This document shows, piece by piece, positions 7,785 to 17,559 of a stretch of 61,384 bases of DNA. The DNA lies in contig DUET01000080.1 of NCBI GenBank assembly GCA_011192015.1, positions 1 through 61,384 of the forward strand. Direction: 5' to 3'. This DNA comes from Anaerolineae bacterium (GTDB lineage Bacteria; Chloroflexota; Anaerolineae; Anaerolineales; E44-bin32). A model generated the notes under the pieces. It was not told the DNA's origin, ran no database searches, and saw nothing but the letters and a program-made list of their open reading frames with translations. The translations under genes were made by a program, and so were the position numbers. Positions within the stretch are counted from its first letter, which is position 1, and each line of letters begins with the position of its first letter.

Positions 7785-9032
7785 ATGAGATCGTTGTCTG
7801 GAGCCAAGACATTGGATGTGATGCGTGTTCGCCAGGATTTTCCCGTACTGGCGCGAGAAACCCGTAAGGGAGTCCCCCTGGTCTATCTCGATTCGGCAGC
7901 TACGGCCCAGAAGCCGAGAACCGTGATCGATGCCATGACCAACTTCTACGAGACCCAAAATGCCAACATCCACCGGGGCATCCACCGTCTGGCGGAAGAG
8001 GCAACTGAGGCGCACGAGGCGGCCCGGAAACGAGTGGCCGATTTCATCGGCGCCGCTTCTTCGCGCGAGATAATCTTCACACGCAACACCACGGAATCCA
8101 TCAACCTGGTGGTCTTCTCCTGGGGGCGCAGCAACCTCCATAGCGGCGACTGTATCTTGCTCACCGAGATGGAGCACCACTCCAATTCGGTTCCCTGGAT
8201 GCTGCTGGCCGAGGAGCTTGGACTGCGTCTGGAATTTGTGCCCATCACCGGCGAAGGTCTGCTCGATCTCGAGGCGTACGCCCGTTTGCTCGAACTGGAG
8301 CCTCGCATGGTCGGTTTCACACACATGTCCAACGTGTTGGGAACCATCAATCCGGTGAAGAAGATGACAGAGATGGCGCATGAGGCGGGAGCCCTTGTGC
8401 TCATCGATGGCGCGCAATCGGTTCCGCATTTCGCGGTCGATATTTCCGATGTGGGAGCGGATTTCATGGCCTTCTCGGCCCACAAGATGTGCGGTCCCAC
8501 TGGCATCGGTGTGCTCTACGGTCGTGAGGCGCTGCTCGAGAGCATGCCGCCCTTCCTGGGCGGCGGCGACATGATCAAGCGCGTGAGCTTGCGCGAGTTC
8601 AAGGCCAACGATCCGCCGTACAAGTTCGAAGCCGGAACCCCAGCCATTGCGGAGGCCATCGGCTTTGGAGCGGCGATCGATTATTTGGATGAGTTGGGTA
8701 TGGACGCCGTGCATGCGCATGAGCAACAACTGATCGGTTATGCGCTGGAGCGTTTGGCTGAAGTTCCCGGCCTACAGCAGTATGGACCCGATGCTGAAAA
8801 ACGAGGTGGGGTGGTAGCTTTCACCTTCAACGGCATTCACCCGCATGACTTAGCGCAGATCCTGGACGATGTGGGAGTCGCCGTGCGCGCTGGACATCAC
8901 TGCGCCATGCCGCTGCACGAGAGTCTCTCGATCCCAGCCACCACACGCGCATCGTTCTATATCTACAACACCATCGAGGAAATCGACGCCCTCATCGGAG
9001 GGCTGCACAAGGCAAAGGGAGTCTTTGGGTAG
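7785..9032 (+). CDS. sufS: SufS, group II cysteine desulfurase
   Basis: The PLP enzyme takes sulfur from cysteine for cluster assembly. K234 in FSAHKMCGPTGIGVLYG binds PLP, and C373 in VRAGHHCAMPLHE is the catalytic cysteine, with the short active-site loop of group II (SufS/CsdA) enzymes. The N-terminal RQDFPVLARETRKGVPLVYLDSAATAQKP is typical. Start choice is uncertain: ATG 7785 has AGAAGGG immediately in front, GTG 7773 and ATG 7821 are alternatives; SufS proteins often start close to the RxDFP motif, which favours 7821. It is followed 5 nt later by sufU. Confidence 0.94.
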   Translation: MRSLSGAKTLDVMRVRQDFPVLARETRKGVPLVYLDSAATAQKPRTVIDAMTNFYETQNANIHRGIHRLAEEATEAHEAARKRVADFIGAASSREIIFTRNTTESINLVVFSWGRSNLHSGDCILLTEMEHHSNSVPWMLLAEELGLRLEFVPITGEGLLDLEAYARLLELEPRMVGFTHMSNVLGTINPVKKMTEMAHEAGALVLIDGAQSVPHFAVDISDVGADFMAFSAHKMCGPTGIGVLYGREALLESMPPFLGGGDMIKRVSLREFKANDPPYKFEAGTPAIAEAIGFGAAIDYLDELGMDAVHAHEQQLIGYALERLAEVPGLQQYGPDAEKRGGVVAFTFNGIHPHDLAQILDDVGVAVRAGHHCAMPLHESLSIPATTRASFYIYNTIEEIDALIGGLHKAKGVFG

Positions 9033-9037
9033 GTCCT

Positions 9038-9430
9038 ATGGAAGACATGTATCGTGAGATCATCATTGATCATTACAAGAATCCCCGCATGAAGGGGACG
9101 CTCGATCCGCATGACTACAGCTATGAGGACGATAATCCACTTTGTGGAGATCGTATTCGAATCGACGTGCGCGTGGATGATGAGGGACGTATCAGCGAAG
9201 CCGCTTTCAGTGGAGAGGGCTGCGCCATCTCCATGAGTTCGGCCGACATGCTGACGGAAGCCATCATCGGCAAGACTTTGGAGGAGGTGAAGGCCCTGGA
9301 CAAGGCCTACATCCTCGAGATGCTGGGGATCGAATTGGGAGCCGTTCGGCTGAAGTGTGCGCTGCTTTCCCTCAAGGTCCTGAAGGCCGGGGTCTATGGT
9401 CTGGAAACTCTGGAGGAGGAACTGCTCTAG
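9038..9430 (+). CDS. sufU: SufU, zinc-dependent sulfurtransferase / NifU-like
   Basis: This 130-residue protein has the three conserved cysteines of SufU (C36 in NPLCGDRI with D38, C62 in SGEGCAISMSSADML, C107 in VRLKCALL). In Gram-positive-type systems SufU takes persulfide sulfur from SufS, in place of SufE. It begins IIIDHYKNPRMKG as expected and the gene lies 5 nt after sufS. A terminator hairpin follows the stop codon. Confidence 0.95.
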   Translation: MEDMYREIIIDHYKNPRMKGTLDPHDYSYEDDNPLCGDRIRIDVRVDDEGRISEAAFSGEGCAISMSSADMLTEAIIGKTLEEVKALDKAYILEMLGIELGAVRLKCALLSLKVLKAGVYGLETLEEELL

Positions 9431-9458
9431 CAGGTTCTGGCCTGACTGTGCCAATCCC

Positions 9459-9488
9459 ACCCCGCCCGCAAGGATTCGGCGGGGTTTT
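9459..9488 (+). terminator. rho-independent terminator after sufU
   Basis: CCCCGCC (9460-9466) pairs with GGCGGGG (9478-9484), followed by TTTT. It lies 12 nt before the Rieske gene start, so that gene probably receives only read-through or has its own control. Confidence 0.75.
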
Positions 9489-9499
9489 CGGTGCCAAAG

Positions 9500-9859
9500 A
9501 TGTTCAACTATCGTGCATTAGATCCCGAACAATTGGAATATGTAGCGGTGGCCACGTTGAAGGAGATCGGACCGGGGGAGCGATTGAGCTTCGAGGTGGA
9601 TCATCGATCGATCGTTTTATTCAACATCGCCGGCGCCTTCTACGCCATCGACGATCTCTGCACACACGACGGAGGTCCCGTGGGTGAAGGCGAGGTTGAG
9701 GAGCACGCCATCGAATGCCCGCGCCACGGCGCTCGCTTCGATCTGGAAAGCGGCAAGGCGCTCAACCTACCCGCTGTGGTGGACATTGCCGCCTACCCGG
9801 TGCGCGTGGAGGACGATCAAATCCTGATCGGCCTGCCGAGGGAGAACAACCCTGTTTGA
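9500..9859 (+). CDS. Rieske-type [2Fe-2S] ferredoxin
   Basis: The 119-residue protein carries the Rieske ligands C54-x-H56 in DLCTHDGGPVGEG and C73-x2-H76 in IECPRHGARFDLESG. This spacing is that of soluble electron-carrier ferredoxins of aromatic dioxygenase type, which are often found beside suf genes. No signal peptide or membrane anchor is seen, so it is cytosolic. GTG 9491 is an alternative start, but ATG 9500 is closer to family length. The terminator just upstream separates it from the suf message. Confidence 0.92.
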   Translation: MFNYRALDPEQLEYVAVATLKEIGPGERLSFEVDHRSIVLFNIAGAFYAIDDLCTHDGGPVGEGEVEEHAIECPRHGARFDLESGKALNLPAVVDIAAYPVRVEDDQILIGLPRENNPV

Positions 9860-10001
9860 GCACATGGCGTAGGGTGTGTGGGAAGTGCCTTTGGTATGAT
9901 GATCACTCAGGCTCTTCCAGCCGACCCAGAAAATCTCAACAGCAGGATGGGGCTGGAGAGGCTGTTTTCGAAGTATGCAAGCAAGAAGGAGGAGAAGAAT
10001 C

Positions 10002-12692
10002 ATGGCCCAGAAGTGGGTTTATCTCTTTGATGAAGTCGATGAGGCTGAGACCAAGACGGGTTCTTGGGAGGCGGTTCGAGCGCTGCTGGGGGGCAAGGGC
10101 GCCAATTTGGGAGAAATGACGCGCACCGGAGTTCCCGTACCACCAGGTTTCACGGTCACCACAGAGGCCTGCAATGCCTATCTAACAGCGGGAGATCAAT
10201 TCCCGAAGGGCATGTGGGAACAAGAACTCAAGGCCTTGAAGGACGTCGAGCGCAAGACGGGGCGCAAGTTCGGGGATGCGAAAAAACCGCTGCTCGTCTC
10301 CAGTCGTTCAGGCGCCAAGTTCTCCATGCCCGGTATGATGGACACCGTACTCAACATCGGCCTCAATGACGAAACAGCTGAAGGCATGATCGAACTCACC
10401 GGCGACGCGCGCTTCGTTTATGACTCTTACCGGCGTCTGGTGCAGATGTTTGGGGCTGTTGTCATGGGCGTTCCGGATGAGCCCTTTGAAGAGATCATCA
10501 CCTCCACTCGCAAGAAGCGCAAGGCGAAAACCGACGCCGAACTCAAGGCTGAGGATTGGAAGGAGGTCACCGGGGCCTTCAAGACGCTCGTTAAACGTCA
10601 AACAGGCAAGGCGTTTCCCACCGATCCCTACGAGCAACTGCGCATGGCCACAGAAGCGGTCTTCAAATCGTGGAACGGGAAACGCGCCATCGCCTACCGC
10701 GAGGAAGCCGGCATTGCCCATGACCTGGGGACCGGGGTCAACATCCAAACCATGGTCTTCGGGAACATGGGGGCTGATTCGGGAACCGGTGTTGCGACGA
10801 CGCGCGACATCTCCACCGGAGAGCGTGAAATCGAAGGCGATTATCTGATCAATGCCCAGGGCGAGGATGTCGTCGCCGGCATCCGACAGACCAAGCCGAT
10901 CGCTGAGTTGGTTCGGGACCTCCCAGAAGCCGACGCCGAACTGCGTGAGATCTGCGCCAAGCTGGAGCGGCATTATCTCGAAGTGCAGGACGTCGAGTTC
11001 ACCATCGAGCGTGGCAAGCTCTGGATGCTGCAGACGCGCGACAGCAAGCGCACGGCCCAAGCCGCGGTGCGCATTGCCGTGGAGATGGCCGAGGAGGGCT
11101 TGATCGACGAGAAGGAAGCCGTGCGCCGCGTGTCGCCGGCGCAGGTGGATTTCTTCCTGCATCCGCAGTTCGATCTGCAGGCCAAGGAGCAGGCCATTGA
11201 CGACAGACGTTTGATCGCCGATGGTCTCAATGTGTCACCCGGAGCGGCAGTGGGGATGGTCGCTTTTGACGCGGACCTGGCGGCCAAGTGGGCCAAGGAG
11301 GATTGTCGCCCGGTGATCATGGTGCGTCCGGAGACCAAGCCCGATGACGTGCATGGCATGCTGGCGGCGGAAGGCATCCTCACCAGCCGCGGCGGCCGCA
11401 CGAGTCATGCGGCGCTCGTAGCGCGGCAATTCGGCAAGCCTGCTGTCGTGGGTGTTGCGGAATTGGAGATCGATCTCGAGAAGCGGCAGATGGCGGTCAA
11501 TGATCAGGTGATCAAGGAAGGAGAATGGATTTCGATCGACGGGTCTGAAGGCCAGGTCTTCACAGGCCAGCTCGAGACCGTCGTGCCGGACATCAACGAT
11601 CCGTACTTGATCAAATTGCTCACCTGGGCGGATGGATTCCGCCGTTTGGGTGTTTGGGCAAATGCCGATTATCCACGCGATGCACAGCGGGCGCGTGACT
11701 ACGGCGCCGAGGGCATCGGGCTGTGCCGTACGGAGCACATGTTCTTCGAGACGGAGCGTCTCCCGATTGTGCAGCAGATGATCCTCGCCAAGAGTGAGGA
11801 AGAGCGTGACGAGGCATTGCAGAAGCTGCTGCCCTTCCAGCGCTCGGATTTCGATGGTTTGTTCCGGGTGATGGACGGACTGCCTGTGATCATACGCCTG
11901 ATCGATCCTCCGCTGCACGAGTTCCTGCCGAGCCATGAACAATTGTTGGTCGAGGTCACCGAGCTGCGAATAAAGGGCGGCAAATCCAAGGTGTTGGCCG
12001 AGAGGGAGAAGATGCTCGCGGCCGTGGAGCCGATGCTCGAAGCCAATCCCATGCTTGGATTGCGAGGCGTGCGGTTGGGCATTCATCTACCGGGTCTGAC
12101 CAAGATGCAGGTGCGGGCCATCTTCGAAGCCGCCTGTAAGGTGGCCAAGGATGGCGTGGACGTACATCCCGAAGTGATGATACCCCTCACAAGCCATGTC
12201 AACGAACTGAAGGTACAGCGGGCTGCCTTGGAGCAGGTCGCCAAGGATGTCATGAACGAGCAGGGGATCGAGGTGGATTACAAGTTCGGCACGATGATCG
12301 AGATCCCCCGTGCTGCGCTGACGGCCAGCGAGATGGCCGAGCATGCGCAGTTCTTCTCCTTCGGAACCAACGATCTAACGCAGACCACGTACGGCATCAG
12401 CCGCGATGACGCGGAGGCAGGCTTCCTGATCGAATACATCGAAAAGCGCATCCTGCCGGGCAATCCGTTCCAATCCATCGATCCGGATGGTGTGGGGCGC
12501 TTGATGCAGATCGCCACGAACGAGGGGCGCAATACGCGCCCTGATCTGGAAGTGGGCATCTGCGGGGAGCATGGTGGGGACCCGGATTCGATCCGCCTGT
12601 GTCATGCCTACGGATTGAATTATGTGAGTTGTTCTCCCTTCCGCGTGCCCGTGGCGCGGTTGGCAGCGGCGCACGCCGCATTGGAGGCGTGA
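10002..12692 (+). CDS. ppdK: pyruvate, phosphate dikinase
   Basis: The 896-residue enzyme interconverts pyruvate, ATP and Pi with PEP, AMP and PPi. The N-terminal ATP-grasp part has GGKGANLGEMTRTGVPVPPG and SGAKFSMPGMMDTVLNIGLN. The swivelling phosphohistidine domain has GGRTSHAALVARQFGKPAVVG with catalytic H469. The C-terminal PEP/pyruvate barrel has GAEGIGLCRTEHMFF, FFSFGTNDLTQTTYG and the catalytic Cys in VGICGEHGGDPDSI. Length and domains are complete. GGAGGAGAAG precedes the ATG. The gene stands alone, 142 nt after the Rieske gene. Confidence 0.96.
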   Translation: MAQKWVYLFDEVDEAETKTGSWEAVRALLGGKGANLGEMTRTGVPVPPGFTVTTEACNAYLTAGDQFPKGMWEQELKALKDVERKTGRKFGDAKKPLLVSSRSGAKFSMPGMMDTVLNIGLNDETAEGMIELTGDARFVYDSYRRLVQMFGAVVMGVPDEPFEEIITSTRKKRKAKTDAELKAEDWKEVTGAFKTLVKRQTGKAFPTDPYEQLRMATEAVFKSWNGKRAIAYREEAGIAHDLGTGVNIQTMVFGNMGADSGTGVATTRDISTGEREIEGDYLINAQGEDVVAGIRQTKPIAELVRDLPEADAELREICAKLERHYLEVQDVEFTIERGKLWMLQTRDSKRTAQAAVRIAVEMAEEGLIDEKEAVRRVSPAQVDFFLHPQFDLQAKEQAIDDRRLIADGLNVSPGAAVGMVAFDADLAAKWAKEDCRPVIMVRPETKPDDVHGMLAAEGILTSRGGRTSHAALVARQFGKPAVVGVAELEIDLEKRQMAVNDQVIKEGEWISIDGSEGQVFTGQLETVVPDINDPYLIKLLTWADGFRRLGVWANADYPRDAQRARDYGAEGIGLCRTEHMFFETERLPIVQQMILAKSEEERDEALQKLLPFQRSDFDGLFRVMDGLPVIIRLIDPPLHEFLPSHEQLLVEVTELRIKGGKSKVLAEREKMLAAVEPMLEANPMLGLRGVRLGIHLPGLTKMQVRAIFEAACKVAKDGVDVHPEVMIPLTSHVNELKVQRAALEQVAKDVMNEQGIEVDYKFGTMIEIPRAALTASEMAEHAQFFSFGTNDLTQTTYGISRDDAEAGFLIEYIEKRILPGNPFQSIDPDGVGRLMQIATNEGRNTRPDLEVGICGEHGGDPDSIRLCHAYGLNYVSCSPFRVPVARLAAAHAALEA

Positions 12693-12736
12693 ATCGTTTA
12701 TCGAATTGAGATGCGAATCCCATCTCATCATCATGC

Positions 12737-12768
12737 GATCCCCTGGGAGCGTTGAAGCCTGGGGGATC
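12737..12768 (+). terminator. possible terminator after ppdK
   Basis: GATCCCC (12737-12743) can pair with GGGGATC (12762-12768) across an 18-nt loop. The tail is CTTGATT, not a clean T-run, so support is weak. Confidence 0.35.
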
Positions 12769-12887
12769 CTTGATTCCAATGAGATCTGGAAGGTAAGGTT
12801 TTTAGAACGTGAATCTGCTTGCTGGCTACTCGCTCATCGCAATCGCGTCTATACTGGTATCAAACCACCAGAGAGAAGGAGGACGCA

Positions 12888-13355
12888 ATGAAAGGAAATG
12901 AGAAGATCATCCAGCAACTGAATGCTCGCTTGGCTGATGAATTGGCCGCCATCAACCAGTATATGGTGCATTCGGAGATGTGCGCTGATTGGGGATACGA
13001 TCGTCTCCATGAAACGATCGAGAAGCGTGCCATCGAGGAGATGAAGCATGCCGAGGAATTGATCGCCAGGATCCTGTTCTTGGAAGGAACCCCCACGGTC
13101 AGCGAATTGAGCCCCATCAAGATCGGCGCAGATGTCGAAACTCAGCTCAAGAACGATCTGGCGGCCGAAGCCCAGGCCATCAAGGATTATAACCAGGACA
13201 TCAAACTTGCACTGGATCTCGGTGATAACGGAACTCGAAAACTCCTACAATCCCTTCTGAAAGATGAAGAGGAGCACCTCGATTGGCTGGAGACACAACT
13301 CGAACAGATCCGGCAGATCGGCGTCCAAAACTACTTGGTGGAACAGATCGAATAA
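12888..13355 (+). CDS. bfr: bacterioferritin
   Basis: This 155-residue four-helix-bundle protein stores iron in a 24-subunit shell. All ferroxidase ligands sit at the classical positions: E18, E51, H54, E94, E127 and H130. M52, the axial heme ligand between subunits, is present, marking a true heme-type bacterioferritin. AGAAGGAGG lies 5 nt before the ATG, and a TATACT -10-like box at 12850-12855 has no clear -35. It fits the Fe-S theme of the region as an iron source or buffer, though no shared operon is seen. Confidence 0.95.
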   Translation: MKGNEKIIQQLNARLADELAAINQYMVHSEMCADWGYDRLHETIEKRAIEEMKHAEELIARILFLEGTPTVSELSPIKIGADVETQLKNDLAAEAQAIKDYNQDIKLALDLGDNGTRKLLQSLLKDEEEHLDWLETQLEQIRQIGVQNYLVEQIE

Positions 13356-13476
13356 AGCCGCACGCTCTCATGGAAGCAATGGAGAGTTTACACGGAGTGT
13401 CTCTGGGCGTTACTTGAGTCCATTTAACCGGAATCTGGAAGGTGGATGTCCTGATTCTCATGCAAAGGAGGCAGAT

Positions 13477-13818
13477 ATGTTGCTGGAAATCTTGCAGGTT
13501 GTCTGTGCTGCGGCAACGATCCTCACAGGATTGGTATCGCTGATCTTCCCCACCCGAGTGACCGGATTCACCGGTCTTACCCCGCGGGGCGGTCGAGGGA
13601 TCACAGAGATCCGTTCCGTGCTGGGTGGTTTCTTCGTCGCCCTGGGTGCAGCGCCTCTGATCTTGGGAGTGGATGCGACTTTCACCATGCTGGGTATTGC
13701 CTATCTCGTAGTGGCAGCAGTTCGAGCGGTCTCGATGTTCGTCGACCAATCTGTCGAGCAATCGAATTGGATCAGCCTCTTGGCTGAGATCGTATTCGGT
13801 GTCATCTTGGTTCTATAG
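13477..13818 (+). CDS. DUF4345-like small membrane protein
   Basis: The 113-residue product has four hydrophobic helices with the family-like pattern LVSLIFPTRVTGFTGLTPRGGRGITEIRSVLGGFFVALGAAPL. Such proteins are of unknown function. AAAGGAGG precedes the ATG. It is 121 nt downstream of bfr and ends before a terminator hairpin, so it may share the bfr message. Confidence 0.7.
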   Translation: MLLEILQVVCAAATILTGLVSLIFPTRVTGFTGLTPRGGRGITEIRSVLGGFFVALGAAPLILGVDATFTMLGIAYLVVAAVRAVSMFVDQSVEQSNWISLLAEIVFGVILVL

Positions 13819-13859
13819 CCTACCTTCGGAATCCCCTCAACAAAGTTCAATACCAATCG

Positions 13860-13898
13860 GGGCTCAATCCGGCTGAAAACTAACCCGAGATTGAGCCC
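13860..13898 (+). terminator. terminator hairpin after the DUF4345-like gene
   Basis: GGGCTCAATC (13860-13869) and GATTGAGCCC (13889-13898) form a perfect 10-bp stem, followed by TACTTTTCC. Confidence 0.7.
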
Positions 13899-14049
13899 TA
13901 CTTTTCCCCTCTCCGAGGCTTGCCTTCGTGAGGAGAAGGCTTAGAATCATTCCAGGTTGAGAGGTGGAAATACCCTCCCAGCGCCAAACAACCAGCTTGC
14001 CGTATTCTTATGCGCAAGCACCCACTATGCAGAGAGAGGAGTACAATCG

Positions 14050-14439
14050 ATGAAGAACCACGCGCGAATCCACCTGTTTCCCATCCTGCTCATGATCCTG
14101 CTGTTGGCTGGATGTGGATCCACGCCGTCCATGGACACTGCCAACGATGCGGGTTTCGTGGCGGTGTGCGACTTGTCCGAGGACATTCTAGGTTGGAAGG
14201 CCACCACGCGCGGCGAGATCACGTTCTTTGACCTCAGCCCTCCTGATGGAGTATTTCTCGAGATCATCGATGACGGCTGTCAGATCGGCGTCTTCTTCCA
14301 CAACGATTTCTGGAACACCTTCTCGAATGAACAGCAGGCCTATGTGGCTTATGGCAATCATATCGAAGTCAGTGGCATCGTTGCGAAGAGTGGGGGCGAT
14401 TTGCATATCACATGCCAGACGATCGATCTGGTGGAATGA
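14050..14439 (+). CDS. small secreted lipoprotein
   Basis: The 129-residue protein has a Lys-containing N-terminus, a hydrophobic core and the lipobox LLLAGCGS, so it should be lipid-anchored outside the membrane. The mature part (WKATTRGEITFFDLSPPDGV, VEVSG-type beta strands, two further Cys) resembles small OB-like or beta-barrel secreted domains but matches no family I know. GAGAGGAG precedes the ATG. It is a single-gene unit. Confidence 0.72.
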   Translation: MKNHARIHLFPILLMILLLAGCGSTPSMDTANDAGFVAVCDLSEDILGWKATTRGEITFFDLSPPDGVFLEIIDDGCQIGVFFHNDFWNTFSNEQQAYVAYGNHIEVSGIVAKSGGDLHITCQTIDLVE

Positions 14440-14892
14440 GGTGATGAAGCATTAAAACAGCGCGTGGGCTTGGGTTGAATCCTGTGCCCACTCGCTTGAT
14501 ATATGCGATTCGATTGCGGACTATCTGTACCGATGGATCTCAATGCATCCAATCGATGCCTTGTTTTTTGATCCTTCCATGAGCGGATACGATAATCTAT
14601 GGTTCATAAGCCATGAGGGTAGCCTTATACATCGAATCTCATGAGATGTTCCTTGGTAGTGAACGTTTTTCCTACGATTTAAGTATATCTTCCGGAATAG
14701 CTGGCAGCGGCGATCGAGATTAGCATACAATTCCTATGTTCTCAGTTCATCAGGGTGTACCCATGCTTCCAGCCCGGTGTCTGATCCAATTCAGTGGCTA
14801 TTCAGTGGGTACCATTACGTTTTCGATAATGCCCAGATGTTTCCTTCTTCCCTGACTTGCGAAGATTATTGATCAATCAGAGAGGGATAACA
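14440..14892. other. intergenic region, 453 bases
   Basis: Just after the lipoprotein stop lies a hairpin with one mismatch (AGCGcGTGGGC at 14459-14469 with GCCCACtCGCT at 14486-14496), possibly a terminator without T-run. The rest is more AT-rich than its surroundings and should carry the promoter of the next gene. No gene is visible. Confidence 0.5.
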
Positions 14893-15909
14893 ATGGAAGA
14901 AAAAGACCACAAGCTCGAGAGTTTTGAATCGTTTCTTCTATCAAGGAAAATCGAGGAAAACGAAGTGCGGCGCGTGATTGATGCACTAAGGGGATTTATT
15001 CGATTTCTTGCGAAGGAGAACGACACGGTTTTTTCGTTTTCATACGGGAAAATGATCCACTATGCGGATATGCTGGCAACAAAGGATGTAAAGGAAGTTG
15101 TAACCCTTGTCCGTGGGCTGTGGAGATACTTGCCGTTTATCAAGGCCAATCACCACATGGAAGAACTTCTTGATATCGCTGAATCCTCCCAAGCAATGGA
15201 AACGCTCTATGAAAGAGTCGCCGAATGGCATGGAGAAGCTGTTCAGACTGAGATCTTCAAGGGTATCGACATCCCTCCGCTTGGAGCCCGCCCCGAAACG
15301 AAACCCCCTGTAACGAGAGTCGTCTTGCAAAGATTGGAAGATCAACTGGGGGAAGAGAGTACAAAGGATCTGCTCCGACCCTGTTTGCACGGAGGCCAGG
15401 ATGTGGGTACGGATAAAGAGCGATTCTATGAGATAGGTGATATCGATCAATTTCTCAAGATCAAATACCAAGAACTCATAGAGGAAGTGGAGCAGCATAG
15501 AGACGAGCAAACAGCCATGTTTGCCCAGCTCGTGGACGATGATGTTGTTGAGTTCGTAAGAACCGTGCCTTCCGTGGGTCCAGGAGTTCGAGAGGGCAAC
15601 AAGATCATCATATCGAAAATCCCCTATCAGATAAAGCACTTCCTAACAGAAGAACAGCCTAATGTGAAGCGGTATCACCTGTGCTACTGTCCCTGGGTAA
15701 GGGGGGCCATAAGGGATGGAACAGAAAAGGATATATCACCGAATTTCTGCTATTGCAGCGGGGGATACTACAAAATCTATTGGGATGAGATTTTCGACCA
15801 ATCCGTTGTCATCGAGCCACTGAAGACTGCCTTATGGGGAGATATGATTTGTACGTTTGCCATGGAGATTCCAGATGAGATCATGAAGGAGTATGTTCGA
15901 GACGAGTAA
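14893..15909 (+). CDS. Cys-rich protein of unknown function (DUF6144-like), long paralogue
   Basis: This 338-residue protein has a helical N-terminal part and a Cys-rich C-terminal domain: YHLCYCPWVRGAI, then NFCYCSGGYYKIYWDEIF, then LKTALWGDMICTFAMEIP. The last motif (x-L-x-GD-x-x-C-x-F/Y) is shared with SufR-type and V4R-type sensor domains. The gene at 29382 encodes a shorter paralogue with the same C-terminal motif order. Cysteine pairs (CYC, CYC) suggest metal or cluster binding, which is inference. It is a single-gene unit with an AGAGAGGGA ribosome-binding site. Confidence 0.7.
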   Translation: MEEKDHKLESFESFLLSRKIEENEVRRVIDALRGFIRFLAKENDTVFSFSYGKMIHYADMLATKDVKEVVTLVRGLWRYLPFIKANHHMEELLDIAESSQAMETLYERVAEWHGEAVQTEIFKGIDIPPLGARPETKPPVTRVVLQRLEDQLGEESTKDLLRPCLHGGQDVGTDKERFYEIGDIDQFLKIKYQELIEEVEQHRDEQTAMFAQLVDDDVVEFVRTVPSVGPGVREGNKIIISKIPYQIKHFLTEEQPNVKRYHLCYCPWVRGAIRDGTEKDISPNFCYCSGGYYKIYWDEIFDQSVVIEPLKTALWGDMICTFAMEIPDEIMKEYVRDE

Positions 15910-15980
15910 CGGATAACGTGCATTAGCGTATTTGACCTCTCGACCTGATCTCGAAACCAAGAAGCTTGATAGAAACCAAA

Positions 15981-16019
15981 CATCGGCAGATCGAACGCTC
16001 TGGTTCAGACCTGCCGATG
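15981..16019. terminator. hairpin between convergent genes
   Basis: CATCGGCAG (15981-15989) and CTGCCGATG (16011-16019) form a 9-bp stem between the + gene ending at 15909 and the - gene ending at 16180. It could terminate either. Confidence 0.5.
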
Positions 16020-16179
16020 CTTCCATTTCGTGGGTAGGTGTCACGATTTTCGGGATACTGCGATCCGTATAATTGAAGTTCGCATGCACTCCTTACACAG
16101 GTTGCTCCAACAGGAGCATCGTCGAGCTTCATCTGGAGGCGAGCAGGCTGTTGGCACCGTTGCGGTCGTGACCGACGAT

Positions 16180-17559
16180 CTACGAGACGGCTTCTGCGAC
16201 TGGTCCAGCCTCTTGTCCGTCAGCCTTTTCGAGCTGATCGTGATCCGGCAGCAGGGTTTCCACGTTCCGGATGGTGGGTATGAACCAGGCCACGAGAATG
16301 ATGGAGATGTAAGCCAGACCGGAGACGATGTACTGCAGCGACATGCCTGAGCCAGGCCCGGTTCCAACCAACCATCCGAAGGTTTCCGCCAATCCCGACT
16401 GGGCGGCCATCGCCGGCTCGGTTACGTAGTCTGCCATCAAACCGGCAACAATGGGCATGATCGGTTCGACCAACCAAGCGATCAATCTGCGGGCTGAGAA
16501 GACGCGCCCCTGGATATCGGGCGCCACCTTCGATTGCCAGATGGCATTGCTGGCGCTCTGTGTGAGGGGGAAGGTCATCGAGGCCAGGACCGCGGCGGGA
16601 ATCCATATGTAAAGACTGCGTCCAAGTCCGAAGACGATCATGCCGAAGAAGGCGAAGAGAGCCCAACCGACCAGCATGCCCGTGATACGCTTCTTGAGAC
16701 CGCCCCAAGCGCTGACGATCAACCCGCCAACGACGCCTCCGATGGCGAAAGCCGATTGAACCGAGCCGAGCACGGTGCTGTTGTTGCCGCTTCTAGAAAG
16801 CAGCATGGGAGCAAATAACGCCCCCGATAAGCCTTGAACGAGGTTCAGGCACAGGATGACAAGCAGCAGGCCGAGCAGGCTCTTGCGTTGGAAGATGTAC
16901 TTGAACCCGTAGACGGCCTCGCTTGTCAACGTTCCCTTGCCCGACTGTCCTTCCTTGGTCTCGGTGGGTTGTGGAACATGGACGAACAGCAGGGTCCCAA
17001 TTGCGAAAACGAAGGTGATCACGTCGATGATCAGGATCCCGGTCAAACCGAGAAACGGCAGCAGCGCTCCTGCAATCATCGGCGAGAAGACCGCAGGTCC
17101 CGAATCGATGAGGGACATCATGCCGTTCGCGCGGTCGTACTTTTCCTTGGGAACCATGGTGCTGATGGCGGCCATGTACGCGGGCCATTGGAAGGTTCCG
17201 CTCAATCCATAGATGACGCATGCAACGTACACATGCCAGATCTCCATAAGATCTGCTGCACTTAGGATCAGGAGCGCTGTGGTCGCGATGACAGCGCCCA
17301 GATCGCTGATCATCATCATCAGCTTGCGGTTGTAGCGATCGACCATTGCGCCTGCGAAGGGAGAGATCAGCAGGAAGGGCAGGATGAAGGCCGTTTGAGC
17401 CGCCCCGAGAACGGTCGCGCTGCCGGTTTTTTCGAAGGCCCAGATGGTGATGGCGAACCAGCTCATGTTCGAGGCTAGCACCGAGATCAATTGTCCCGCC
17501 CACACGATTGTGAATCCCACCATCCCCGATGGACGTTTGGAGGTTTGTGATTGATTCAC
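16180..17559 (-). CDS. MFS exporter (DHA3/EntS-like)
   Basis: The 459-residue protein has about 12 hydrophobic segments and the loop 2-3 signature AGAMVDRYNRKLMM. The start, IVWAGQLISVLASNMSWFAITIWAFEKTGSATVLG, and ISTMVPKEKYDRANGMMSLID are typical of the DHA3 group (macrolide, enterobactin and multidrug exporters). Substrate cannot be told. The C-terminus after the last helix is an acidic tail. The gene stands alone, divergent from the lipoprotein gene at 18021. Confidence 0.9.
   Translation of the reverse strand: MNQSQTSKRPSGMVGFTIVWAGQLISVLASNMSWFAITIWAFEKTGSATVLGAAQTAFILPFLLISPFAGAMVDRYNRKLMMMISDLGAVIATTALLILSAADLMEIWHVYVACVIYGLSGTFQWPAYMAAISTMVPKEKYDRANGMMSLIDSGPAVFSPMIAGALLPFLGLTGILIIDVITFVFAIGTLLFVHVPQPTETKEGQSGKGTLTSEAVYGFKYIFQRKSLLGLLLVILCLNLVQGLSGALFAPMLLSRSGNNSTVLGSVQSAFAIGGVVGGLIVSAWGGLKKRITGMLVGWALFAFFGMIVFGLGRSLYIWIPAAVLASMTFPLTQSASNAIWQSKVAPDIQGRVFSARRLIAWLVEPIMPIVAGLMADYVTEPAMAAQSGLAETFGWLVGTGPGSGMSLQYIVSGLAYISIILVAWFIPTIRNVETLLPDHDQLEKADGQEAGPVAEAVS

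Noticed and set aside
7548-8729. 393-residue open frame antisense to sufS
   Set aside because: Shadow of sufS with no recognisable domain.
10308-11162. 284-residue open frame antisense to ppdK
   Set aside because: Shadow frame; the ppdK motifs are all on the plus strand.
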